Part shown: one piece after another, positions 41,972 through 51,348 of the stretch
Layout: the number at the start of each line of letters is the position of its first letter
How positions within the stretch are numbered: the first letter of the stretch is position 1
NCBI GenBank assembly: GCA_029582165.1
Contig: CM055876.1
Span: 22,344,817 to 22,408,816, forward strand
Direction of reading: 5' to 3'
DNA: 64,000 nt
Source: Portulaca oleracea
Lineage: Eukaryota; Streptophyta; Magnoliopsida; Caryophyllales; Portulacaceae
Position numbers and translations under genes: made by a program
Notes under the pieces: model-generated
Seen by the model: the letters and a program-made list of their open reading frames with translations, nothing else
Database searches by the model: none
Told to the model about the DNA's origin: nothing

Positions 41972-43567
41972 TTGTATGATAGGAGTATCATGCTCCAAGA
42001 GGCGTCCTTATTACCACCTTGTGTCTCACGGCTCAAGGAGGGTCAAAGTACTCTTATGGCACTTCTGGAGAATAAGTATCATGAATTTAAAGAACCAAGG
42101 AGTCTCATTCTTACACCAATGGAGGTTGGAAATCGAGAGCCTATTAAGGATCAATGTCCTTTACCATCACTTGTCATTTGTGAACATTTGGATGAAAGAC
42201 AAGCACCATCAACAAGAAACCACTCTCTCTTATCTCTTTGGAAATGTTTCTCTCCTATGAGTATCATCATACAAAGTAGAAGTAGAAAGGAGTGTGTAAA
42301 TCCTTTGGACAAATGTCCTTACCTCTCGTCCAAGAATATGCTATCTCAACATATCTCATCAAATGGAGTAATTCAAGAAGGGTCCATACTTGCATCTATA
42401 TATGAGGTACTATGTCTCTTAAAGGATGCTAAAGATCATCATATTCTTTTATTCCCTATTCTTGCATCATATTTGTTCATTATAAATGGAGTTGAGAAAG
42501 GTGAAGTCCTATCTCAAGGAAGTTGTCCCATGGATTATTTTGGTGACATACTAAGTGGAGAAAAGAAGAAGCTTCACGCTTATGGCTTAGCATTCATACT
42601 TGTTGCTATCATGAGGGTATTTGAGCAAAAAGAATATTATCTTGGAGGAATCATGCTTAAGCTTCGTGAATCTTACAAAGTATTGGAGTATGTTTCATAT
42701 GAAGAGGAGATGACGCCATCATCATGTTTTGAGATGAAGTACTTGATTCATTCATCAAAATCAAGTCACTTGGAGGAAGCAAGTCCTTTGACTAAAGGAA
42801 GTTTTCTAACAAGAAGATACATATTTGATTCAAGAGTACTTAGGCTTGAACATATCAAGGAGTTGTATGAAGATGATGATGATTTTAAAGAAGTATACAA
42901 GGTATGTGAGAAGCATCCTCAACAATCCTTTCATATTGATCATGGATTTCTCTTCAAAGGGAATCAAGTGTGCATTCCAAGGAGTAGAATTCGTGAAATC
43001 TTATTCATGGAAGTACATGGAAGTTCTTTTGATCATTTGGGTCTACTCAATACGTATTTCAAGATGAAGGAGTATTATTTCTGGCCTAGTATGATCGTTG
43101 ATATTGAGTATAAGCTGCAATATTGTGACATTTGCAATCCTTCTATACCATATGGAGATGAAAGCTTGAATTTTATGGTTGAAGTGCCACGGATTCAAGG
43201 AAGTCAAGATAATATTAAGATCGTTGAAGGTCATCCTTCAAAGATGGAACGTCATATTACTATTGTCTTCATCATGAGTTACAAGCTTGTGAATCTATAC
43301 TTTGAAGTTGAGAAGTTATATGAGATTTCTACATTCTCCATGAATAAACGAGATTTGAAGCACCATGTTGTCATTGGATTATTCATGAGAAAACTTGGAA
43401 GAAAGTGGAAGTTAATGAAAGGGATCTGTGATGATTTCAAAGCATTTAAAAAGAGAGTTTGTAATCTCTTCAAGGAACGCAAGAGGAAGAAGCAAGTTGA
43501 TGTGAACAATACTTTTGGAAAGATCTCTTATAAGAAGAAGGATGAGCTTAGAAGAAGTGCTATGTAA
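41972..43567 (+). CDS. E3 531-codon ORF: unknown domain plus dead integrase
   Basis: Continues the previous frame. Residues about 60-270 match nothing I recognise; they stand where RT and RNase H should be and lack YxDD or a DASG-type motif. From about residue 275 it follows F: SRVLRLEHIKELYEDDDDFK, FKGNQVCIPRSRIREILFME (linker before integrase), then a modified zinc finger (YYFWPSMIVDIEY, YCDICN) and an integrase-like stretch LNFMVEVPRIQGSQDN, SKMERHITIVFIM, NLYFEVEKLYEIST with the catalytic acids gone. Basic C-terminus MKGICDDFKAFKKRVCNLFK. Open over 1.6 kb. Confidence 0.72.
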   Translation: MYDRSIMLQEASLLPPCVSRLKEGQSTLMALLENKYHEFKEPRSLILTPMEVGNREPIKDQCPLPSLVICEHLDERQAPSTRNHSLLSLWKCFSPMSIIIQSRSRKECVNPLDKCPYLSSKNMLSQHISSNGVIQEGSILASIYEVLCLLKDAKDHHILLFPILASYLFIINGVEKGEVLSQGSCPMDYFGDILSGEKKKLHAYGLAFILVAIMRVFEQKEYYLGGIMLKLRESYKVLEYVSYEEEMTPSSCFEMKYLIHSSKSSHLEEASPLTKGSFLTRRYIFDSRVLRLEHIKELYEDDDDFKEVYKVCEKHPQQSFHIDHGFLFKGNQVCIPRSRIREILFMEVHGSSFDHLGLLNTYFKMKEYYFWPSMIVDIEYKLQYCDICNPSIPYGDESLNFMVEVPRIQGSQDNIKIVEGHPSKMERHITIVFIMSYKLVNLYFEVEKLYEISTFSMNKRDLKHHVVIGLFMRKLGRKWKLMKGICDDFKAFKKRVCNLFKERKRKKQVDVNNTFGKISYKKKDELRRSAM

Positions 43568-43610
43568 CGGTTTAGAAGAAGTTTTGTCTAAGTTTGAGGA
43601 CAAAATTTTT

Positions 43611-43624
43611 CAACCGGGGGAGTA
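43611..43624 (+). other. Polypurine tract of E3
   Basis: CAACCGGGGGAGTA before TGATGTATAT. Confidence 0.85.
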
Positions 43625-44645
43625 TGATGTATATTTGATAGCCATATACATCAAGGTCATCAAGGGAGACATCAAATTCACACCAAAGGAGCCAAATAGT
43701 TGATTACATGGAAAAGGAGCCCCATTCACTCATGTCTCTTACACAAACGAATGACTTCAACAAGGGCAACTCGGTCATTTACTCCATATCTCAAGAACCA
43801 TAAAGCTTTTGAGAAAGTCATCCTAGAATCAAAGATCGACCATTCAAAGAGCTTTCCAATGGCTTTTGAATCTTGGAATTTAGAGAAGAAACGAGCACGT
43901 TATTCAAGTTTTAATCTAGCTTAGTTCATTTTGATTCTTTATGATGTCATACTTGTATTAGATGATGTAAGCTAGAAATCCCTTGTATTCTTGAAATAGG
44001 CACGCCTAGGGGGTCCTCTCCTACTATAAATAGACCCCTTGGAAGGCCCTTGTAATCATTCATTCAATAAATCAAATACAAACACATGGTGTTGTTTTCT
44101 CTCTAGCTTTTGCTAGTCTTTCGTTTCTCTTGAGGGAGATTCGATCCTATCTTCTTCTTCTAGCTTAGGGTGGCGTCCTAGGTGGTGATAGGAAGAGATT
44201 GAAGCAATCTTGAAGGTGGTGTGGCTGTATCCTCCAAGATTCTTCAAAAGCCAAACTTATCATTTGTTCATCATCCATTCGTGAGTTTCCATTTGAGTTT
44301 TCATTTGATCTTGTTTTTGTTTCTACATTGTTTCAATCTCAAGATTCATTTGAATATCATTCAATCATTCAAGAAACTTACATTCCATCCATTCCTACAT
44401 TCATTTCATTCATCCATTTCGTCCATTCTATTCGTTTATCCATGCATTCATTCATTCATTCAATCTTAAAGAACCACTTAAAGATCCTAGTCTTTTGTAT
44501 AATTTGATCATCCTTGATCCTATTATACATCATTTCATTCAATTTGGTTGATCTTTAAGAACTTTGAGAAGCAAGATTCTTATCTTGGTTTTTAAAGATC
44601 CTATTTCCAAGTATAATGAGATTCCATTGATCCCATTATACATCA
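43625..44645 (+). repeat. E3 3' LTR (1021 bp)
   Basis: Opens with the perfect 10-bp-stem hairpin TGATGTATAT/ATATACATCA (43625-43653), ends TATACATCA, then ATAGC. Confidence 0.95.
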
Positions 44646-44650
44646 ATAGC

Positions 44651-44836
44651 CAATCTTAGAATAGAAGAAGAGATTCAAAACACTCTCTCTCAAGAGAACC
44701 AATTCTAGCACACAAGCTAGAGAGAAAACACAATGTGTTTAAATTTGATTTGTATTTGATATGAGATGTAATGAATGAATACAATGGCACCCTAGGGGGT
44801 TTATTTATACTACTCTTAGGACCCCTTGGACGTGTA
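44651..44836 (-). repeat. D LTR in L3, middle part
   Basis: Continues D from 39416 up to ACGTGTA, where A5 begins. The remaining half of this D and part of L3 are missing. Confidence 0.88.
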
Positions 44837-45887
44837 TGATGTATTTTGGTCCACGCCAAATACATCCCAAGAGGCCCAAAACAATTTCAAAGAAACAAGG
44901 CAAGCTATGAAGGAAAACATGAGCATAGAAACCCATAGGCCCATACATATTGTGTGCTCCTTATGGTAAGAGGATGTCCAAACATCCTAGGGTCTACAAC
45001 AACACGCCAATCAAGCCCAAGAAGAGGCCCAAGTCACGTCCATGACGGTCAATTTCGTCAATTGTGCTCTTTTTGGATGTATTTTATTTTTATAGCTTTT
45101 ATTATTTTGGTGTAATTAAATTAATTAGGAGTAGATAAATCTAGAACATTCTAAACTGTTCTAGAATATTCTAGAAAGTCAAAGTAGGCGTGTGATAGGA
45201 AGAGTAGGCGCCAAATTGGTTGTTATCCTAAATAAGGTTGGCTTATTTTGTAACTTGTCCATATTGGATTAGGAAAGCCTAAACCTATTAGGATAAGGTT
45301 GTTGTAACCAACTCCCCTTCGGATAAGGAGTTCTAATCCAAGAGGAAGTAGGAGTAGTTAGGCGTGTACTACTAGGATATCTTGGCTTGCACGCCAAGTA
45401 GGAGTAATCCTAGTCTAATTAGTATGGCTTGCACGCCAAGTAAGGAATCCTAGGGGAGTTAGGACTCTCCTAGTATAAATAGCCTAGTTTGCAATCTTTA
45501 GAAATCAATCAGTTGAGAAATATGAATCAAGCTTTAAGCTTACCCCCTTGAGTGTTAGGATTAACCCTCTCCCCTCTTCTATTGTATCTTGGTATGGTAA
45601 CCAAGTGGTTTAGAAAGAACTTGATCCTAGGTTGCGGTCTAGATCAAGAAACCCTAGGTTGTCCTTCTTGTGGATTCAAGTAGGAAATCTAGTTCTATCC
45701 CATTATCTTTCTATTTCTTAGAAAGATAATATCTACCCTCACCCATCCTCCCGTCCAACGTCACCCTCTACCTCCCATATTCCCTCAATCGTCCACCCTC
45801 CTCCCTCCTCACAAAATAGCTCAACCAACTCCCTCTCTCTCCATAACAAACTCCTAACAACTTTCTCTCTCCTCCAACAACCTCTCA
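44837..45887 (+). repeat. A5 LTR, 3' end missing
   Basis: TGATGTATTTTGGTCC to CAACCTCTCAAA; about 300 bases of U5 and the PBS are lost. Heat-shock-like array 45144-45176 (six of seven). TATAAATA 45474-45481. Confidence 0.92.
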
Positions 45888-45892
45888 AAAGT

Positions 45893-46588
45893 TTGTTAGT
45901 TTATTTTACAACAACACCTACGAAACCCCAAGAAGATGTTGAAGCATTGAAGAAAAGAATCACCTATCTCAACGATCAACTTAAGAGATACATGCATCTA
46001 CAACATAGGGTGAACCGTGGAGATAGTGAGGTTAATGAAAGTGATGAAGAAATGCCACAAAGACGTCCCCCAAGGGAGGAACATTTCGATTTCAAAGTGA
46101 AGATCCCCAAATTTGACGGTAATCTTGATCCTGAAAACTTTCTAGATTGGATGCAAACTGTTGAACGTGTCTTTGATCTTAAGGAGGTCCAAGACGAAAA
46201 GAAGGTGAAATATGTGGCCCTTAAGATGTGAAAACATGCGTCTATTTGGTGGACTATCTTGCAAAAGAAGAGGCAAATACAAGGGAAGGACAAGATCAAA
46301 GCGTGGATCAAAATGAAGAAGAAGTTGCAAGAAAAGTTCCTGCCACCAAGTTATCTCCAAGATAACTATTATAAATTGCAACGTTTGGTCCAAGGGAGCA
46401 AAAGTGTTGAGGAGTACACAAAGGAATTCGAGCATATCCTTTGGCGTTGTGATCTCCAAGAGGATGAACCTCAAACTTTGGTACGTTTTCTATATGGTCT
46501 GATTCGCAATATTGTTGAATTACATCCTTACCAATCTCTGGATGAGTTGAGTTCTTTGGCCTTGAAAGTAGAAAGGCAAAGAAAATAA
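45893..46588 (+). pseudogene. F1 Gag (capsid)
   Basis: Two same-lineage pieces: 45893-46231 with ALKKRITYLNDQLKRYMHLQ, FKVKIPKFDGNLDPENFL and TVERVFDLKEV, ending in TGA before KHASIWW; and 46259-46588 with KMKKKLQEKFLPPSYL, VEEYTKEFEHILWRCDL and SLDELSSLALKVERQ, ending in TAA. The first codons lie within the junction sequence and are not native. Like A Gag in order, about half identical by eye. Confidence 0.88.
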
Positions 46589-46603
46589 AGAGGAAAAGAA
46601 AAT

Positions 46604-49468
46604 GTGACCAAGTACCAAACCACATATAAACCACCACAAAATTCACGCCCCTACATTCCACCACAAAAATCTACATTCCCCACAAAACAACCAAACACGA
46701 GAGCACCACAAAATCAACCCCCATCCATCCCCAAACCCCACATCCAAGACCCAAAACCCCTAGCCCCAAGAAGGTGTTTTCGTTGTCAAGGCTTAGGACA
46801 TTATACTTCGGAGTGTCCTAACAAAAGGGTAGTATCTTTGGTGGAATATCAAAGTGCTTTATATGTAGAACCGGAGTATCATGAAAATGAACATGAAGAA
46901 GAAGAAGGAGTTGACGTGAATGAGGAAGAGGAAGTAGAGGAGGCCGATGAAGGAGAAATGCTAGTAGTAAGAAGGGCCTTAAGTGTTGCTTGTGTTCCAA
47001 ACAAGCTAGAACAAAGGGAAAACATCTTTCACACAAAGTGTACCATTCAAGGCAAGGTGTGTTCTGTAATCATTGATGGAGGAAGTTGCACTAATGCCGC
47101 CTCTACAACCATGGTGAATAAGCTACAATTGGAGGTTAGTCCACACCCATCCCCTTACACAATTCAATGGCTTAGTCATGGGAAGGGAATTCGTGTGGTT
47201 CACCGTGTACTTGTAAGTCTTTCCATTGGTAAAAACTACAAAGATTCTATTTGGTGTGATGTAATTCCAATGGATGCTTGTCATATTTTGCTTGGGAGAC
47301 CTTGGCTTTTTGATAGGCATGTCACGCATGATGGGAGAATGAACACATATACGTTTATTCTCAACAAAAAGAAGATCACTTTGGCTCCTCTCTCACCATC
47401 ATCGATCATACGTCCCCAACAACAACCACAAAAGGAGGAGACTAACATTGTGACATTCATGAAGGCCGAACATCATGAATTCCAAGAGCATAAAGATATT
47501 ATTCTAGAAAACTTGGAAGAAGAGGAAACATCCCCAACTATTGAGCATGCACGTCTTCCCCCTCTTTTGGAACGTTTCAAACACTTGTTCCCAAAAAAGA
47601 TGCCCACGGGATTACCTCCAAGAAGAGAAATTGAGCACAAAATTGATCTAGTTTCGGGTTCTATGCTCCCCAACAAACCGGCCTATCGAATGAATCCAAA
47701 GGAAGCTCAAGAAGTACAAAGGCAAGTAGATGAGCTCTTATCCAAAGGCTTGGTACGTGAAAGCATGAGTCCTTGTGCTATTCCGGTCTTACTTGTGCCC
47801 AAGAAAGATGGGTCACAAAGAATGTGTATGGATTGTCGAGCTATAAACAAAATCACAATCAAGTATAGATTCCCAATTCCACGCCTTGAGGATCTACTTG
47901 ATGAGCTACATGGAAGTGTTGTGTTCTCTAAGGTTGATTTGAGAAGTGGATATCATCAAATAAGGATTCATGAAGGAGATGAGTGGAAAACGGCATTCAA
48001 GACCAAAGAGGGCTTATATGAATGGCTTGTGATGCCATTTGGCCTTACAAATGCACCATCTACTTTTATGCGTTTAATGAATCATGTATTGAAAACTCTA
48101 GTTAGCAAATGTGTAGTAGTTTATTTTGATGATATTCTTGTATATAGTAGAAGTGAAAGAGAACATGTAAAGCATCTAGAGTTGGTCATGTACATCTTGG
48201 AGAAAGAGAAGCTCTACGCCAATTTGGAGAAATGTCATTTCTTCTCATCCAAAATTGTGTTTCTTGGATATGTTCTTTCACAAGAGGGCATACAAGTCGA
48301 CAAGGAGAAGGTGAAAGCTATTCAAGAGTGGCCAACACCAAAGTCCATTCATGAGGTACGAAGCTTTCATGGTTTAACATCTTTCTATAGAAGGTTTATA
48401 AGGAATTTTAGCTCCATTCTTGCACCTATGACCGAATTGTTGAAAGAAAAGGAGTTTTCATGGACTAGAGGTGCTAATGAAGCGTTTGAAGTGATTAAGG
48501 AGAAATTGTGCCATGCACCTATTCTTGCTTTACCATGTTTTGATAAAGTGTTTGAAGTCGAGGTGGATGCAAGTGGAGTAGGAATTGGAGCCGTTCTAAC
48601 CCAAGAGGGCCGCCCCATTTCTTACTTTAGTGAGAAGTTGAATGAAGCCAAGAGGATGTATAGCACCTATGACAAAGAGTTCTATGCCATCATAAGAGCT
48701 CTTGTACATTGGAGGCACTATCTTCTAAGTGGAGAATTCATCTTACATAGTGATCATGAGGCTCTTAAATTCATCCAAGGGCAACACAAGTTAAATCCAA
48801 GGCATGCCGAATGGGTGGAGTATATGCAAGCATTCCATTTTGTGATCAAACATAAAGCGGGTCATTTTAACAAAGGAGCGGATGCTTTGTCAAGAAGGTA
48901 CTTACTTACCCATGTTTTAGATTCAAGAGTCCTTGGGTTTGAAAATATTCAAGAATTGTATGCAAGTGATGAGGATTTCAAGGAGGTTTATGAGCTTTGT
49001 AAGAAGCACCCCCATCAACTTTTTCACATTGAAAATTGGTTTCTCTTCAAAGGGAATCAACTTTGTATCCCTAAAAGTAGCATTCGAGAGTTATTAATCA
49101 TGGAGGTCCATGGAGGATCTATGGCGGGTCACTTTGGAATTGAGAAGACCTACCTTATGATGAAGGAGCATTATTTTTGGCCAAGCATGATTAAAGATGT
49201 TGAGCACATGGTAAAGAGGTGTAATACTTGCAATATTTCCAAAGCACACGCTTTACCACAAGGGTTGTATACTCCTTTGCCCATTCCACATCATCCATGG
49301 GAAGATGTGAGTTTAGACTTCGGTGTTGGTCTACTAAGAACACAAAGAGGTAAAGATTCTATTATGGTGGTCGTTGATAGATTTTCAAAAATGGCACATT
49401 TTATTCCATGCCATACTACTTATGATGCTACTAAGGTTGCAAACCTATATTTTGAAGAAATAGCGTAG
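46604..49468 (+). CDS. F1 zinc knuckle, protease, RT, RNase H and integrase (954 codons)
   Basis: Zinc knuckle CFRCQGLGHYTSEC (residues about 52-65), acidic linker, protease KVCSVIIDGGSCTNAAS and [21 protein letters not shown] ([46 protein letters not shown]: catalytic Asp residues intact), RNase H ([39 protein letters not shown]), integrase zinc finger (HGGSMAGHFGIEKTY, VKRCNTCN) and core start (VSLDFGVGL). A TAG at 49466-49468 and a TGA shortly after interrupt the core. The best enzyme source in the window, though not translatable as a whole. Confidence 0.92.
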   Translation: MTKYQTTYKPPQNSRPYIPPQKSTFPTKQPNTRAPQNQPPSIPKPHIQDPKPLAPRRCFRCQGLGHYTSECPNKRVVSLVEYQSALYVEPEYHENEHEEEEGVDVNEEEEVEEADEGEMLVVRRALSVACVPNKLEQRENIFHTKCTIQGKVCSVIIDGGSCTNAASTTMVNKLQLEVSPHPSPYTIQWLSHGKGIRVVHRVLVSLSIGKNYKDSIWCDVIPMDACHILLGRPWLFDRHVTHDGRMNTYTFILNKKKITLAPLSPSSIIRPQQQPQKEETNIVTFMKAEHHEFQEHKDIILENLEEEETSPTIEHARLPPLLERFKHLFPKKMPTGLPPRREIEHKIDLVSGSMLPNKPAYRMNPKEAQEVQRQVDELLSKGLVRESMSPCAIPVLLVPKKDGSQRMCMDCRAINKITIKYRFPIPRLEDLLDELHGSVVFSKVDLRSGYHQIRIHEGDEWKTAFKTKEGLYEWLVMPFGLTNAPSTFMRLMNHVLKTLVSKCVVVYFDDILVYSRSEREHVKHLELVMYILEKEKLYANLEKCHFFSSKIVFLGYVLSQEGIQVDKEKVKAIQEWPTPKSIHEVRSFHGLTSFYRRFIRNFSSILAPMTELLKEKEFSWTRGANEAFEVIKEKLCHAPILALPCFDKVFEVEVDASGVGIGAVLTQEGRPISYFSEKLNEAKRMYSTYDKEFYAIIRALVHWRHYLLSGEFILHSDHEALKFIQGQHKLNPRHAEWVEYMQAFHFVIKHKAGHFNKGADALSRRYLLTHVLDSRVLGFENIQELYASDEDFKEVYELCKKHPHQLFHIENWFLFKGNQLCIPKSSIRELLIMEVHGGSMAGHFGIEKTYLMMKEHYFWPSMIKDVEHMVKRCNTCNISKAHALPQGLYTPLPIPHHPWEDVSLDFGVGLLRTQRGKDSIMVVVDRFSKMAHFIPCHTTYDATKVANLYFEEIA

Positions 49469-49527
49469 TTACATGGTATTCCAAAGACCATGGTAAGTGA
49501 TTGAGATTCCAAGTTCCTTAGTCATTT

Positions 49528-50073
49528 TTGGCTTACTTTATGGAGAAGCTTGGTACAACATTGAAGTTTAGCACCGCATGTCATCCACAAACGGATGGAC
49601 AAACCGAAGTAACTAATCGTACTTTGGGAGCTCTTCTTCGAATATTGGTGAGTAAAGACAAGAAGGGTTGGGATACTCTTCTATGTCATGCTGAATTTGC
49701 GTTCAATCGAAGTCCAAGTAAAGCCACGGGGTTGTCACCTTTTCAAGTTGTTTATGGAAGGAACCCTCTCCAACCTATGGATCTCACGCCCATCTCTACA
49801 TCAACAAAGTTTAGGTTTGAAGCTAACAAAAGGGTGGAAGAGATTAAGAAGCTACATGAGCAGGTTCGTGCTAAAATTGAGAAGTATACCTCAAGTGTAT
49901 CAAGTAGAGTGAATAGATCAAGGAAGAAGGTTATATTTGAGCCTGGAGATCTTGTTTGGAATCACTTGAAGAAAGAAAGATTTCCCTCTAAGAGGAAAGG
50001 TAAGCTTGCACCTAGAGGAGATGGTCCTTGTGAAGTTTTGGAGAAGATTGGTGATAATGCTTATAAATTATAA
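49528..50073 (+). pseudogene. F1 integrase C-terminal half
   Basis: STACHPQTDGQTEVTNRTLG (third acidic residue), FAFNRSPSKATGLSPFQVVY, then FEPGDLVWNHLKKERFPSK and EKIGDNAYKL; TAA at 50071-50073 in place of Gln. The frame afterwards reaches FNVNDLKPFYGDKEELPS, SLRTN and crosses the polypurine tract. Confidence 0.9.
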
Positions 50074-50190
50074 CTTGGAGAAGATTATGAAGGGAGTTGC
50101 ACTTTTAATGTGAATGATCTCAAGCCCTTTTATGGAGATAAAGAAGAACTTCCTAGTTTGAGGACAAACTCTGTTCAACTAGGGGGGGAA

Positions 50191-50345
50191 TGATGTAGAT
50201 TTGGTCCTAAACCTACATCATGGGGGCCAAGTACATAGTTACATTCAAAAGGAGCTTGAAACTATCACATTTGGTTCACATTCGACTTGTCTTAACCATG
50301 GAGGAGTGACGATTTGCTCTTTAACTCAAGAACCATAAAGCTACC
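50191..50345 (+). repeat. F1 3' LTR start (155 bp)
   Basis: TGATGTAGATTTGGTCC; hairpin arms TGATGTAG/CTACATCA (50191-50220). Cut by an A LTR at CTACC. Confidence 0.92.
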
Positions 50346-50565
50346 TGATGTATTTTGGCCCACGCCAAATACATCCCTAAAGGCCCAAAATAAATTCCAG
50401 TGAACAAGGCAAGTTATGGAGAAAAACAAGAGCATAGAGGCCCATAGGCCCATACATATTGGTGCTCCTTATGGCAAGAGGATGTCCAAACATCCTAGGG
50501 TCTACAACAACACGGCAGGCAAGCCCAAGAAGAGGCCCAAGTCACGTCCATGAGGGTCAAATTTG
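50346..50565 (+). repeat. A LTR start (220 bp)
   Basis: TGATGTATTTTGGCCC to CATGAGGGTCAA, then diverges into a junction patch and H sequence. Confidence 0.9.
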
Positions 50566-51348
50566 GTGTGAAAGTTTGTTAGTTTATTTTACTATCAACA
50601 TCTTCTTGGCCCAAATCAAGTATAGTTTGTTAGTTTATTTTCTTTGATTTGAGGCGATTTTCACTTGATTATGGGATGCGTTGTAGTGAATATAAGGTGT
50701 GAAAGTTTTGTTTGTACAAATTTGGTGAGGTTTATGCTCCAAGCTTGGGTTTTTAGCTCCACTTCCGCAAATATATTTCAACTTCTTACCCTTAACCTTA
50801 GCCCCATTACAACCCTTTTGAAAGTCCTCTTGATTGTCATTGTGCATTGCATATTAGCGGTAGAGAATTGAGATGTTTTGCAAGCTTATGGTAGGATGTT
50901 GCTTTGGTTGAGTATTGAGCGAACCTTCAATGATTTATTCACATTTAAACACATGAGAGGAGTGTTTCCACATTCCCAAAAGTGAGGTTGCTCTCGATCT
51001 GCCAAGTTTCTTATTAAACATGTGCCTGCTTGCTTCATTTGTGATTAGGGATGATTGATTTGAACATGAGAAGTGTAGTGCTTATAAATCTTTCCAATGC
51101 TTCTCCTTCTCTTGTATATGGACTTTGATTCACTATTGGGGTGTTCTAGACTAGACTTAGTTGATTGAAAGATCATGTTGATGCTTTTCTAAGGAGATTA
51201 TAAATAAAAATCTTTGTTTTCATTTTGAGTCTTTTGTTTTGTTTTGTTTTAGAGTCTTTTGTCCCCGTGTTTTTATTTCTTTTCTTTTCTTTTCTTTTGT
51301 GAGTCTGGACTTGCTTGGGGACAAGCACGAACTAAGCATGGGGGAATT
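50566..51348 (+). mobile_element. H element, end of internal region
   Basis: No ORF with recognisable product. Ends with CTTGCTTGGGGACAAGCACG and the tract ATGGGGGAATT directly before the H LTR, a common end of plant gypsy (Tat/Athila-type) elements; the assignment is tentative. Left end is the rearranged junction. Confidence 0.65.

Larger units (their letters stand above)
39417..44645 (+). mobile_element. Element E3, complete with TSD ATAGC, no RT
   Basis: 5' LTR (39417-40431), PBS, 3.2-kb internal region, polypurine tract, 3' LTR (43625-44645), target duplication ATAGC (39412-39416, 44646-44650). The internal region is about 1.5 kb longer than in E1/E2/E4 but still has no RT motif. The LTRs lack D. 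Confidence 0.95.
45888..50345 (+). mobile_element. Autonomous-type element F1: gag-pol, no 5' LTR
   Basis: Nearly the whole gag-pol, polypurine tract AACTAGGGGGGGAA (50177-50190) and the first 155 bases of an F LTR. The 5' LTR, PBS and first gag codons are replaced by a junction to A5. The canonical motifs of every enzyme are present apart from scattered stops. Confidence 0.9.

Noticed and set aside
46604..50073. F1 as an intact autonomous element
   Set aside because: It lacks a 5' LTR and PBS, and has stops at 46229, 46586, 49466, about 49502 and 50071.
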